The notes under the pieces were generated by a model that worked only from the letters and a program-made list of their open reading frames with translations, had not been told where the DNA came from and did no database searches. A stretch of DNA of 49,072 bases, from the NCBI RefSeq assembly GCF_001949145.1, contig NW_019091418.1, forward strand, positions 852,762-901,833, read 5' to 3'. This DNA is from Acanthaster planci (lineage: Eukaryota; Echinodermata; Asteroidea; Valvatida; Acanthasteridae). The translations under genes and the position numbers were made by a program. Shown here piece by piece: positions 1 through 13,500 of this stretch (position 1 is its first letter; the number at the start of each line of letters is the position of its first letter).

Positions 1-3000
1 CAGTTGCCTGCAATGGGGCTCCAAACTTGGTTGATTTTACACTATTTTCAATGGAGCTTGAATTGGTTCAGTGCACCCATCATGGGAGGTGGAATAACAG
101 AGTACGGTGGCCCACAACTGTCACGGCAAAAGCAAAAGCGCCACGGCAAAAGCAACAGAGGGACTGAAAAGAGGTTCCAAAATCGGAGTGAGGAGAAAAA
201 TTGGAAAAGGTTATCTCTCATCCTAGTTGCCTATATGACCTTGAGTAGGTCTGACAGTGCATAACGGTGTTGTTGACAATGTAGGATAACGTAGACCTAT
301 GTGAATTTCAACTTTCTCAAGTGCTGGAAATAATGGTTTGTGATAGCAAACTTGGCCGAGGTTTTTTTGTTGATTATTGTTGATTAGGGTTAGGTTTTGC
401 CAACTATGATTCGCACGTAGGGTTTGCCCTTGACGGGGGGACGCATTACGTACAGAACCCACGTTTTGAAACTCCGCTAGACTCTGTGCTGGACCAATCA
501 GACCTTCAAAGTTTCAAAATTTGGGCAAGCAGCCCGTCACTCTCCGATATTTTACACTACACTGCATCCACCAGTCAAAATATTTGAATTGGCCAAACGT
601 TCTCCGGCCAAGCCAGTGCTTGTTTAATTCTCCCTCGATGAGATGGAATTTGCTCAAGTTACTACATGGCACTAACTTGAAAAAAGGGAGTTTCATCAAC
701 AACCCAATGTTTTAAGAGTAAAATAAAAGATTCCTCAGGGGAAAAAAATTACACATGCATAACAAAAAGATGATTTTTGAAATGGGTGTACATGTAATTA
801 TTGTTTGGCCAGAGTGGGAAAAAATGAGTGACCAGACGTTCAACTGCAGCCTAAGCCTTCAACTAGATATATATTTTCTACAGTGACTTTTTATGTAAAT
901 GATATCAGAAATCTTTCCGGGAGCATTACTACCATTGAGTCTTAAAGACCAACTCCAACGATGTTGAATTTTCTCATATTGAATCCTATTCAGACGAACC
1001 AAGTCTAATAAAACTGGCATATATCAATATCTCCATTGCGACACCTTTTTGTACCTATTTTTCCTGGGAGTCCAGTCTGCAGTTGTAAAAATGGACACGT
1101 CGTCACGACTGATTAGCATCTTATTGATTTCTGTGATGTATTATCGTGGAGAGGAAATACCACAGTGCGCGCGCGATTTTCATCCCGGCGTAGCACGCAT
1201 AGCTGTGGACAACACGAACTTGAAGAATGCTCTCATTCTTCGGAAACTCGAAAAATTTCAATCCCACTTTTTCGCAGAATTTCTAGTAAGTCCACCATGA
1301 CGCACGATTTGGGCATTATTGTAAGTCATGAAGAAAGGAGCACAAACTCTCGACCGAAAAGAGATAATGCGGCACAGCAGAGCCTGTACACGGATCGAAA
1401 CCTGACACGCCGCGGCCGGGCGGTGCACGCACATGTAGCTCCATTTTCATGTACACTGTACATGCATATTCTCAACAGCGCCACCAGCGGTCAGATTGTG
1501 GAAATTTTTCATGAAACTCAAAGACAACGTTCAAAAGTTTCGGCAAAATTACAAAAAATACAGAGGCAATACAGACATGATTTGGTAATGAATATATGAT
1601 TTATTAAACGCTGACTACAGTTATAGCACTGAAGATGAACATGTAGCGAAGAATTTTATTCAAACGCCACAAAATTAAGGGAAAAATATGGGAAATAAGA
1701 TGTCTAAGTAACACTGGAAACCTCGCGTGCTGTACATAAAAATTACTGTGACTTATTCCGACAAGACCACATCCACAGCAGTGTAGCCAGCTTTTAGTGT
1801 TGCAGGGGAGGATTCAAAAGCGAATGCCTCTTCGGACTTATTCAGCATGATGTTGAAGGAGTAAAAAAATACATGTATCATAAGCATTGCTCACGGACAT
1901 CCTTGGTTTTATTTCGTGGTGTTGTTTTCTAAGGGTTTGGCGCAACTATTTGATAGATAAATATACAGTATTGGCTTCAAATGTTTGAATGAGTGAATCC
2001 ACTATGACTAAATTAAAATCTTTAGCGAGTGTAATTATATGAAAAACATGCTTGAACACTAGATAAGTGTACAAGAGAAAATAAAGTTACAGGTAAGATA
2101 GTTCTGTTGATTTCCCAATGCTCATGTGAAGGATCACTCTTTTTAAAACGAAATTAAACGGGCCCTGTGTTAAATTGAATGACATTTTGCTAAAATTGGC
2201 CGGGGGAACCTATAAATAGAACAATTAATTATTTTGTTCCCTTGATATATTACTAACATAACAAATGCAACAGGATTTTTTCTTACCTTAGGTGTGTCAC
2301 ATGCAAAAAGGAAGAGCTGGGGACGATCAATCGAAAGGGGTTCTCTCCTTCTCATATCTTGCTTCATATGAAGTTTAATGTCAAGAATTATTCTTTATAA
2401 ACTCATCAAGGTGGGCGTAAATCCAGGGGACATAGGGGAATGTCAACCCCGTTTTTACCCGGGGGATGGGCTTCTGAATTATTCTCTACCGTGGTGAGGG
2501 AAAAAAAATAAGGAAGATTTCGAAAAATTTCTCAGACTTCTCAATAACCAAAAAGTATTCAGTAGCACTCATAAAGGGAGAACAACTCACTTTAAAAAGC
2601 AACAAGAATGCCGTTTTGGTGTTAGGTTGTGCAGGAGTGTAATATAAAAGGTATACATCTGTGTCGTGAAAACTGCCCCAATTGCCATACGGTGTCATCA
2701 GCACTTCCCCCTCCCCGGTTTACATTGCTGGGCAAGTCACCCCCCCCCCACAAATCCCCATCCCCCATTTCCCGGCACAAATTTAGGCTACGCCGCTGTT
2801 CATCAATACACTGTGTATCGCAAGGCACGATAGGACTACGCATAGCCGCAGTGTCATCGCCGTTACCAGCCAAATCATTAAATACAAGATTTGACCTTAC
2901 ATGTTCTAGATTTCTGCCTGATGTTTTGGTTTGTGTATGGCCGATCTCTATCTAACCGCCCCCGTCAAAATATATTAAACCCTTTTAATTTCTCTTTAAA

Positions 3001-4089
3001 GTGAGCGAAGGTGAAAAGTCTCAACCAATGGGCACAAAAGAAGACCAATAACTTCCTGAATTAGGGTCGTGTGCATGAAGCAAAGGGTCGAGCGCAACAC
3101 AAAGGTATCTCGAAATGCAGGTTAACAAAGTGACTTGAGCACAGAATCAGGTGCACAGACTGCTTACACAATCATCTTGAAAAATAACCGACAGACATAG
3201 ATTTAAAGGTTATTGACCATTTATACACCGGGAACCTTACCACGTCCAGCCATGTAGCCACGTGGAGGGTAAGTTTCCTCCATACCCAATTAAGCACGGG
3301 AAACACGAAGACAATGAGATTTATGAATCAACACAGGATCAGCTTCTCAGCAAGGCTTTGCAAATGTACATTTCTGAGCTAGATAAGAGACCCGAGGAAT
3401 GCAAGGTGATCACAAGGTGAACAAGTACAACTCCGGTACGCTAGGAGAAGTCCACTAACGAGATTTGCAGGTGCGCTCTACTTTACATTTTCTGATACTA
3501 ACTGAGGCCAAATGAGTAGGCTACAGGTATGAAATGGGAGATTTGAAAGCAAAGCTTCTTATCCTCAACAGGACATCGTACGACCCACAAGTGCATTTAT
3601 AGAAGTTGTTGGTCTTTAAAAATAAAAAAATAAAACAAAATTATTGGTTTCAAATCATTTGTATTGAGTTAGAATCAGTGACTTGGATATTACACACAAA
3701 TGCTATGCAGTGGGATAAATATAGGTTTTCCTGGCCAATTGCGGACAATGTGTGATTTAAACAGAAACGGGGATTTGAATGTTCGCTCTATTTCGCTCGA
3801 TAACGACTCCTGCTACTGCTACCAGTAACTCATTGACACCTTTTCTGAAATTGGCCGGGAAAACCTACATTTTTACGTTGACAATGTACAACGTATGTGA
3901 CGTATCTTGCTCCAGTGTTGATTGGTGTAAAATTAGACATTGTTTTGAAGAAGAATCTGATTTCACAAAGAAAACGCACGTGCAGGAATATAAATAAAGA
4001 AGCGAGTTCCTCAACTTGGCATTTCATTCTACCATCCTCATAATTTTATTTTGGGCTAAGCCAGAGGCGTATCCCGTAAACTCAGCGTA
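1..4089. other. Downstream flank without a recognisable gene
   Basis: Open frames here (for example 1165-1599 on the plus strand) show no known motif. A C-rich run lies at about 2740-2760. AT-rich otherwise. I see no exon of a neighbouring gene. Confidence 0.5.
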
Positions 4090-4105
4090 GTTGTCTAAGT
4101 AAGGT

Positions 4106-4111
4106 TTTATT
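4106..4111 (-). terminator. Candidate polyadenylation signal (AATAAA)
   Basis: TTTATT on the plus strand reads AATAAA on the minus strand, about 395 nt past the receptor stop codon, giving a plausible 3' UTR end. A second copy lies at about 4045-4050. Confidence 0.4.
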
Positions 4112-4505
4112 TGCGGAGGGGGTTCTTGTGGAAACCACATTTACTTCCCCGAAGGAGAAAGGTTTGATTTATACTGAATAAACATATAGGCCTATATCCC
4201 ACGGTCTTACTTATCCAGTGTGCTCACATTTCTAGGCTGATTTAGCGGAAATATTCACCACTACACAATTTCTCGCATGCGTATTGAAGCGAAATTTCCC
4301 TCTCGGACAAGTCAGCTCACCGGATAAGGGGGGACCGTTACCCCGGAATATGAGTGCACTCCCAGTCCATTTACCCACTACCTCCGTGCTGGAGAGCCAA
4401 CAACAGAACATCACAGGTGCCCCTACCAAAACCCTACGAAAACGGTCCCTCTTGCTTTTCCGCATATTTGTTGGTGTGTAGGAGGACATGGTGGCTTTGG
4501 GGCTC

Positions 4506-4592
4506 TTATTTCACCCAGTTGTTGATTTTCAGTTTCTGCTCAGGTCGACTCTTGCCTAACAGCTCCATCAGTCCTGCGATTTTCAGCTCCTT
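4506..4592 (-). CDS. GABA-B receptor exon 17: end of coiled coil and stop
   Basis: Residues 785-812, then TAA at 4506-4508. KELKIAGLMELL continues the exon 16 heptads without a break (I789, L796 in d positions), supporting this junction (acceptor GATCAG|AAG). The tail ends LKINNWVK. I see no RXR-type ER-retention motif in it, in line with an R2-like subunit. A weak GT just before the stop could serve as a donor, so further exons are possible but not needed. Confidence 0.83.
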   Translation of the reverse strand, partial: KELKIAGLMELLGKSRPEQKLKINNWVK

Positions 4593-7500
4593 CTGATCAT
4601 ACAAAGACAATGTAACATGTACGTAATTATTTCATGTAAACAGGTTTTTTATAAACAGTTGAAACTGAGTTAATCGAAGGTTAATAACAAGTCGCATCAT
4701 GAATCATGCCAATTCAGATTACAACTGTTCGAGTAACAGTGACGGACAACTGGAAAAGTGACTTCAACATATAGTCTCGATATCTTGAGATGTATGTAAC
4801 TTCAAATGAACCGGTTGATTTCCTCTTTTCTAAAAGGTCTGCTAATTCAACACTCCTAATTGCTTTCTTCCGTATACAATGTAGTAGATCTATGCTTCAC
4901 ATCAGTTACCAATTATTCACGTCAAAATAGGTGAAAAAGGACGAAGTCACATGAACTGCTCAGTGTGATACTCTACAGAGCTCTTTAAGTGTCATCCGTG
5001 ATTCTTTGAAATCCCGGTATTTATCATCACAGCATGATGACATCGTATCTTGACGAGAGTATAGATGCCTACAAATTATCGAGATAAATTTCCGGATCGC
5101 AGACGACCCCGCTTCCTATGTTACATTTATACAACTGTTGTTAAAGAAATTCCACTAAAACACAGGGACGCATTTTGAGAAAATATAGTCCAAAACTGAT
5201 TTCCGTACTGCCGTCCACTGTTAATCGACCAGTCATGCGTCTTGCCTGCGCCGAAAAATGATTACATTCGGACTGGACGTTCGTCTGAGGTACAGTAATC
5301 AAGGGCTCAGACTAGACTCATGATCATAACGTTATAGCCTGGTATTTTGTCTCACCTGTTCCAACTGCTCTTTGAGCTCTGCAATTTCTTTGTCCTTTTC
5401 CTTCAGCACCGCAACAGAGACGATTTTGATACTGCGTTGGATTGAGGATGCATTTTGTGGAGCTATCTGGTTGCAGGTTGTGAAAAGGCATTGGTCCTGA
5501 AGCGCCTCCTCGTGTCTCTCCTGCCATAGCGCAATGATCTGTGTGGCACAGTAGAAATCCAAACCCACAACAGGAGTGCATTTAGGTCAGACACCCCATA
5601 ATGATTGGAAAGAAAACACTCTACGTGTATTTAATTAAGCGAATTATCGTCGGGAATGAGTCTGACTGGCCTTTTGAGATCTGCTAGATATCAAGCATTA
5701 CTGCACCTTTCAATTTATCTAGTGTCCCGTCCAACGGAATCCCGCAAGAGATTACTGATTAACCAGCACTGTCCCGAGTAAACTTGCCTTGGGGATAAAA
5801 ATCAAGCAGTTGGTGACAGTTGTCCCGAAGAGGATGCAGGATGCAGTGAGGATGTAAGAGACGCCAGGCAAATCGGTGCTGATGAAGGTAGCCAGAGGGG
5901 CAACGATGATGCTTGGAACAGCCACGTTGTAGATAGCCACGGCAATAAACTTGGAGTCATTTAGTTGAGACATGGTCACGTTCCTGAGATTGTAAATACA
6001 CTGACAACAACTTATTGAGCCTTACTTTTACTTAAGAAAGTTCTGCAAACAGACTTGCAATTAATTTCATTGATTCGGCCCATAGACCTCCTCAGAAAGA
6101 TACAAGAAAATTACGCACGTGCATGGCTGCGGTGAAGAGTGGCAAACTCACTGATGCGTCTATAAAACCGCTAGCCAGTGACTTCTATGGGAACACGTGT
6201 TACATATTTCAAGTAGCCGCACAGACTTCATATAAAATGATCTGGACCCGCAATCGCTTAAACAGCCATTGAAGCCACCGGGCGGTCATCTTACAAGGGC
6301 CGTCCATAAAGTAGGTACACACGAAGGAGGAGGGGTGTTCAAAAAGTCGACATTTCGTGCGTACGTTCTTTGCGGACGGCCCTCGCCGTGCTGAAAAAAG
6401 GTAATACAAGAGCTTGCTCGCTACGAGTAATCAAATTTCTTTCCTGGTATCAATAGTTCTGTTACAATGACAAGCAAGCCATCCATCGCCTTTGTGTTTG
6501 GCACGGTAAAATGGCCGCCGTTGGTTTAAGGTATAATAGACTGGTCCCCGCCTCGGTAGCGCCTCGGGCATTAGTTGCGCCCATTCCCCTGAACCGAGCC
6601 GATCTTAAACGCACGGCTAAGCACTTTCTCTTATTCATAAATACCTCAGAAAGTCTCCCTATTTAACAAAATGCATATTGACTGTGTATTAACATTTGAT
6701 AATGCCCATTGAAAAGTGATAATGCTCGCTGCGTAAATCACACGCTGGCAAATGGATGCGGGACAGTTCAATCGATTCTGATTTGTCAAGAGTCTGTGTG
6801 CACGCTGCTCGCCACGCGTGCGCCAAGTCCATATAAGGAGATTTTTTTGGACATTACACAAGGAATATACAGTAAAATGGACGGGAGTGTTTGGGAAAAT
6901 AAAAGTAAAATTCTAGAACAAAGTCGTTGGAAATCCATCATTATATTGACTTCTTTTAACTCTCTGACTCAAAAGGTATATCTAAATGGTAATGCTTGGC
7001 CGGTCAATGAACGCTGACAATGCCCTCGCCTGCGGCTCGGGCGTTAGTAGCTTCCATTCTCTTGAGCCGGTTTTAAACGCACCTTAAAGACGGGCCAATC
7101 ACATATTTGTTCCTTTATTAAAATTACGCTATGACATAAAACAGCAGCACCTGTTGTTCAATGTAATTTAACATCGGGGTTTTAACACTCTCGGGGTCAC
7201 TAAACATCACTCATCGGATAACTATACCCTGCTATTGGATCAACTTTTAGCCTTTTTGAAGCACTGCGGACCCAACAGGAGGGCATCATTTGAAGTGGGT
7301 AGAATTAGGCCGAGTTCGAACGCCGGGAACAAACAACTGGTTATCGCTGGTAGTTAGTGACAAGCAACATTCAATATGGCGGCGTCCATGTAGGTTACGT
7401 TATTTCAGAGTTAATGTTTGGATGGGCTGGATTTTTTTCTATATAAACAGGAACATTCATTTCTGTGTTACGGAAAATAATTAATGTTAATTTTGCAAAA

Positions 7501-10500
7501 CTTCCCATTTTGTCTATGGCTTTGGAAGCCATCTCTCTGCTTTTGAAACTGTTAAAAAATCAAAATCTCACGAGTTTTTCCATGTGTTCCTGTAAAACCC
7601 TGACGAGGAGGTGGTGTGTGATCCTGTTCCGAGAACAGTGTTCTTGAGTCATGTTCCCGCTGTTCGAGCGCGAGAACAAGAAACCGTGTCAAGAACAGGC
7701 CGCCCGAACTCGACCTTTGAGTAAACACTAAAGATTTACCCAAACCAAATAGCGTCCTCCAATTGTATCTACCATACCTCAAATATACCTCATACCTCTA
7801 ATGTGTGAATTCGGTGGTTCCCACATGGACTTTCCTTTCGTTTTCCACCGCGCCTGCAAAATCTTTCAACATGAAGAGCAGCTGTTTAATTACCTGGTTT
7901 CCCACGCCAGAAATGCCCCGTACATTAGCAGGATTCCCTTCCAAAACAATATGATGCCGATCCACAAGAATTGGGGTGATTTGGTTGAGTCGCACTTATC
8001 GTAGGACTCTTCAATGATTTTATCCGCCTCCTTATCTAGCTGTAGAATTATTGATAACATGAAAGAAGAAGGTAATAAAGACGAAGATAATATTAAAATA
8101 AACAAGGCCCTAAGGGTCACCGCCCTAAGGGTCGTGGCCTCCAACTATCTGACAAAGAGCGGCTATTTGTTGATCTCTCAGTTTTGCTATACCCAACATT
8201 TTTGCTGCGAATTTGACAGCCTCATCAAAAGAGGACTGTTCGGCCATTTCCATGACTGTAATGTACAATGTACATTGTACATGTACACAATACTGTACCA
8301 TGCACTGTGATTCAATATCTGTGTACTGTACGTGCATGCAGCGCGGTAAATCCGGGGATCAGACATATAAAGATGCAATGTTTGAAAAATTATGCAAGAT
8401 ATACGTGCATTCAGCATTATATTAGGCAAAGTAGGTGCGCGCTCATGAGGGAAATATTCAGAGATCACCTAGAAGTTGTTATCGAAGTCAAGTCTGACGT
8501 GCGTGCGTACGCGGGCGTGGCTTGCGGATCGTGAGTAGGGATTATCGCGCATCCAATGATAACAACGTCTACCACCTAGACTAGCCTTGGACCCGAAACT
8601 ATTATTCTTACAGCTTCTGCATGAAATTTGTCTATCCGCCTTTAACAGAAGCACCCCCTCATCGGTTGAAAAGAGCCACGTTGGTCGGGATTATTCATTT
8701 TGCTGGAATAACGCGACCGTAACGCGTGTAATTCATAGACGTTTGTGAACCAGTTCCTATTATAGGGGCCTCGGATGCTTGGGAAATTGCACCTCTCTTG
8801 GTCCAGCTCGGGGATCATAGTGTATTGTACCTCAGAGAAGCTGAAACGTCCAGTATTCCAAATCCAAGAGAACAAAAATTGTTAAAAGGATGAAGACCGT
8901 ACGAGTCGCCAGTTGCGTCGTTGGCTGATAAATTAAGATGGGGAAGCCTACGAGTCTCGAGCTGGACCAAGGGAGGGTGCATTTTTTCTTAACAACGTAA
9001 GCTCCTTTGGTCAGAACTGAACTTCGCTGGTTCACGAACGACTATGAAATTCACGAGTTCAGGCTGCATCGCAATCAACAAGATAAACACTCTTGACCAA
9101 TGCGGTGAGGGGGTGCTTCTGCTCAGCGCAGATAAGAAAACGACGACAACACGAACAGCACCGAGTCCTAGTGATTGGAACCATGTTCATAGTTTGATGG
9201 TTTTGGATTCGCAGATAACTGTGCCAATATAGTAAATATTTTCCAACTTTTACTTTATTGGTGCTTCAAAATCGGCGGTCTTCGCAAGGTTCTCCGTTTA
9301 ACAGACACAAAGCCTCACTTGAACCTGTTCATGTTGTCCATACCGCAAAATTTGATTTTGCGAGATCGACACAAAACATTATACTCATAAGTTCTCTGTG
9401 GGCAAATGAATAACAAATGATGCAAAATATGCTGTGCGTTTGTTACGCCCTGTCTTAAGCCAACGGGAGCAAAGCAACCAAGGCTTGTAAATTAGGCTTA
9501 CATGGTCATCGAGGGTGATAAGAACCAACTGGCTGGGGTCGTAAGCTGTCCAGACAGAGTTAATGGCAATATCCACCGCCACTACAACACCAATGATTGC
9601 GAAGAGATGGGAGTCATAGATCTGGAGGAAACGGTCATCACAGTGATAAATGAATAAACATCAATATTCTCATTGCATCATTGGATTGCAAGACTAACAA
9701 GCCATGCATTATGCATGAGAAAAATGAACCAGTAAAACATCAAGTAACCTTTTCTTCAGAATATTCTCTGAGTATACCTGCTCAGTGGGTCACAGATGCA
9801 TGCATAATAGTGTGACGCGACAGAGGGCGCTAGTCACTAGGTGCGGTGCAAAGTTATAGATGGCGCTCTGCCCAGTAACAGAGGCAGATGTTAGGCGCGC
9901 ATAGCTGTGTGTTATGTTATCCAAGCGCGGCGCATAGGCTCCGCCTTGTGCGTTGTGCGATAGGGCAGCGGAAGTCACTGCTTGGTCACGTGAGCGCGTG
10001 CACGGGCGTGGTCACAGCAGCGCGAAAGCTATAAAAGGTGCGCACAAGCAAAGCTTAGTCAACCTGATCAAGGGCTGATCCTGAGGTACGATAAGGGTCG
10101 AGAATCCTGTGCAAGGGTTAAAGTCACCTAGCCTAGTGTGACTGTGCCTAAGTCCGAGTGGTGCGTGTGTTGTTGAGGGGCTTGATAGGTTGAGGGGCTG
10201 ATTGGTGGGGCGGTATAGTTCCTGATAGGAGCTTGCGGTCGATGCAAGGGCGGATTGCTATCTCGTGACGTGAGTTGCGTGTAGCGCAGCCCTGACAATA
10301 AGCTTCGTAGACTTGCTAAAGTCCCCGGCCTGATTCGGCAATGGATGCCTACAACTAATTGTGGCGTTCGCTGCTCTGGGCGAAGTCAGGTCACATATAA
10401 TCGCACAGTCTCCCCGAACATAGCGCCCTCTACTGGTGTATTTGTCGAGTGTGTTGATGAATAAACCAGCCACTTATTAATTGTGTATATAAGTCAGGTG

Positions 10501-13500
10501 TCCAGGCGAAGTTTATTTCAAGTCAGGTCTGTCCGGGTTACGTCACTAGGTTTCGACCAATCAGATTAGCCATCATCTCGACGAAGACCAACTTTCTTGG
10601 GGGACGGTATACTTCGGTCCCAACGGACTCGTCCCTAGCCGCTCAGGGACTCTCCGGCGTGCCGTCCGACGCACCGCGCCTCGAGGAGGAGGGCGCCCTC
10701 GCCTTCGTTGGAGGGGAGCGGCGCCACAATAGTATACAAGAATTATTATTAATAGATATCTGTTGAAAGGCTGTAAAATGGGGGATGAATTGGCTTCAAA
10801 TCTTTTCCCGTTATTGGTCGGTATTAGCTCATTGACATTCACGAACATGGTTCAAGACAGAAACTGCATGAGGTTCGTGGACAGGATTCCCCAAGTTGTC
10901 GTTACATGGTAAGCTTTAATGTTGATTTTGTGCGAATAAGCTGCACATAGGAGATTGCAACAGTGGCACCAGAAAAATGGCTTGCTGGTGTACCCAGGTT
11001 TTGGGTGGGGCTGGTTTTTCTACAGAGGGTGGCCTAAAAAGTTGTCAATCTGCAACGCACCATGATTTTCCTACAACTCGATGGTATTGCTTGCCCAGTA
11101 AACGCGAATTCCTGCCCAGAATGAGAATTTACCGTGAAATTGTGAGGTTATGTTAGGTGCTCACTCTGCGAAAACTGGCAAATCGGTATCCCATTGACAT
11201 TTGCGTGAAGTATGAACCGACCTTGTGAAATCAAAGCAAATTTAATGTCCCCAAAACGTGTGCAAGGAATGTATCTTGAGAGCGAAATGTTTATCAGACA
11301 CTACAAAATCCCCCTCAGGCCTGTTCGCTGGCGCGCAAAGTATGAACCGGCCCTTCACCGTCATTGTTTCTTCTTCACAGGTAACGAGGAGTCTACATGC
11401 AAAGCTTCTAAATGCCCTTTGTTTGGGTAGTTCACCGTAAATCAATCATGAAGCTTTCCGTTGTGGTGAGCGCTGGGACGCCATGTGACGAGCTCTGGTT
11501 GCTCATTTTATTGTTGTATAATTTAATTTGACTTGATTGCTTCACTCGACGTTCGTGTCTTTTATGATGCCTGGGAGGCCCAAGATTAGTGCAAAAATAG
11601 AGCCAGCAAATTTTAACATACAATTACTGTAAGGAACGTGCAGTTCACCCGCCGTTCCTTTCTCCCTCCAAAGACTACAGGAGTTAGAAAAGCTTCTGAG
11701 GTGTTGGCATTCTCAATAAATCCATACAATGTCTCCAGGATCAAAACTCCATTCACCCCTAACCGAACCCTGGCTGAGTCTTCAAGTGGACGCTTGCGTT
11801 TTCTGGATTTGATTGAAGAGGCCACATAGAGTATACTGCTAACCGATCATCTTCTTCACAGATTCTAGCATTGGGAAGGTCTGTATTTAATCTACTTTTC
11901 TTCTTCAAATCACCGGTACTTGTCGCTCCCTACGGTCCTATTTACAATTAAAGAGGATTTTCATTTATGTGGATAGAGTTCACCGATTATCTACGGCTTC
12001 CCCCACTGAAATGGCAAAAGCGCGACCTTTGAAGCGCGCCTGTCACAGGATACACGGGCGGTTGTACTATGGGCCTCGAGCTGGACCAAGAGGGGGCGCT
12101 ATTTTCTGAGCAGCGAAGGCCCCTTTGGTCGGAAATGAAGTTCGCTTGTTTACAAACGACTAGGAACTGCACGCATCACGGTCGCATTGCTACTAATAAA
12201 CTGAACACTCACGACCAACGCGGCTCTTTTCAACCGATGAGGGGATGCCTCTGCTCGACCCGGATTTCAAGGCTTGTAATCCACAATTTGACACTATTTG
12301 GCACATGAAGAAAATTAATGTTCGCTGCAGCCTACCATTAGGCCTACTAAAAGTTATGTATCCAGTTTTTACTTCATGGAAGGGGGAAAGTGGATTTTTC
12401 TTAAAACCTGTCAAGTTTTGTTCGTAAAAAACACTGCATGATTTCTAAAATTGGGAAAGTTAAATCCCTGAAAATTGCAATGGCAAACTTTAAGACGCTT
12501 GGTGGCGGCAAACATACCAGTCCTCTTTACCAGTCCTGAGCATGCGGGCGTTGTTCTGAGCACACATGCACAGTTCAGGGCATGCGCAATACTGTGAAAA
12601 TGGACCGGTATCTGCTGTCACCAGCGTCTCAAAATCTCCCGTCCTCTTTTGCATCAGCTCATATTGGGAATTGACATACTTTGGTTCTCTTGGTCTTGTT
12701 ACTAAAGATGACGTGGACCCGCCAAGTCTTTGCGAAGAGTCCACCAAACGCAAGGGAGAAAGAAATTGGGAGTATCCAGACCTGAGCCTGTGGTCGGAAG
12801 AGACGAAAAACAAAATTCTGAGTTGGGGATGATACAGCAGCATTTGCATTAGACTTGGTCCATTTTGACAGACAAAACGGCGGAGTATTTTGCCCGCTCT
12901 TTGTCCATGCGGTGATTTTTGCTTGAGTGCGTAGAACCCTCACCTATTTAGTTGCAGAGTTCAACTCTTAATGATCTGAATCTGGCCTATTTGGGAGAAC
13001 AAATTATTCTTAGTGTAGGCGTTAGCTCATGTGATAAAATATTGGAATCTTTTAGAGTAAATTTATCCCTGTTTTGAAATGAAGGCATTTCTGCATGTAT
13101 TTACTGCAACTAGCCCCCTGAAAAACCTTCTCATTATATATTTTTACTTTTTAATTTAATTTTTCATTCAAGTGAATTTTCTATAATTCTCTTTTAAGCC
13201 TTCCTTTTTACTCAGAAGGTTTTAAAGTGTGTTCATAGTAACATTCACTTTTCTTAACCTGAAGCTTTGAAGAGTCTGACTCTCCGTTCGTGTTCATGAA
13301 TACTGCGCAGGGGAACTTACTCAAGGAATATAATGGCAAGGCTGAAATGTTTATCTTCCATTCTGAAGATTAACATCAAGACCCCTACGATCGCTGCGTA
13401 TGGCTTTAATACGATCTGTGTGGGCAGTATAATCTCTTCTTACATGAAGACAGCAGATATGATGCATAGCTTGGAATGCACTTTTAAGGATATCACTTTG

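Noticed and set aside
1165-1599. 144-codon open frame on the plus strand
   Set aside because: Low-complexity, basic and cysteine-poor, with no family resemblance; probably chance.
5324-5581. Alternative open frame through exon 16
   Set aside because: It would need the GT four bases into the GC donor and loses the coiled coil.
7625-7700. AGAACA/TGTTC cluster resembling steroid-receptor sites
   Set aside because: Half-site spacing does not fit the 3-base rule; more likely palindromic repeat sequence.
8268-8300. Overlapping TGTACA palindromes as a regulatory site
   Set aside because: Such simple palindromes recur across the window (41115, 46567, 47847) and look like background.
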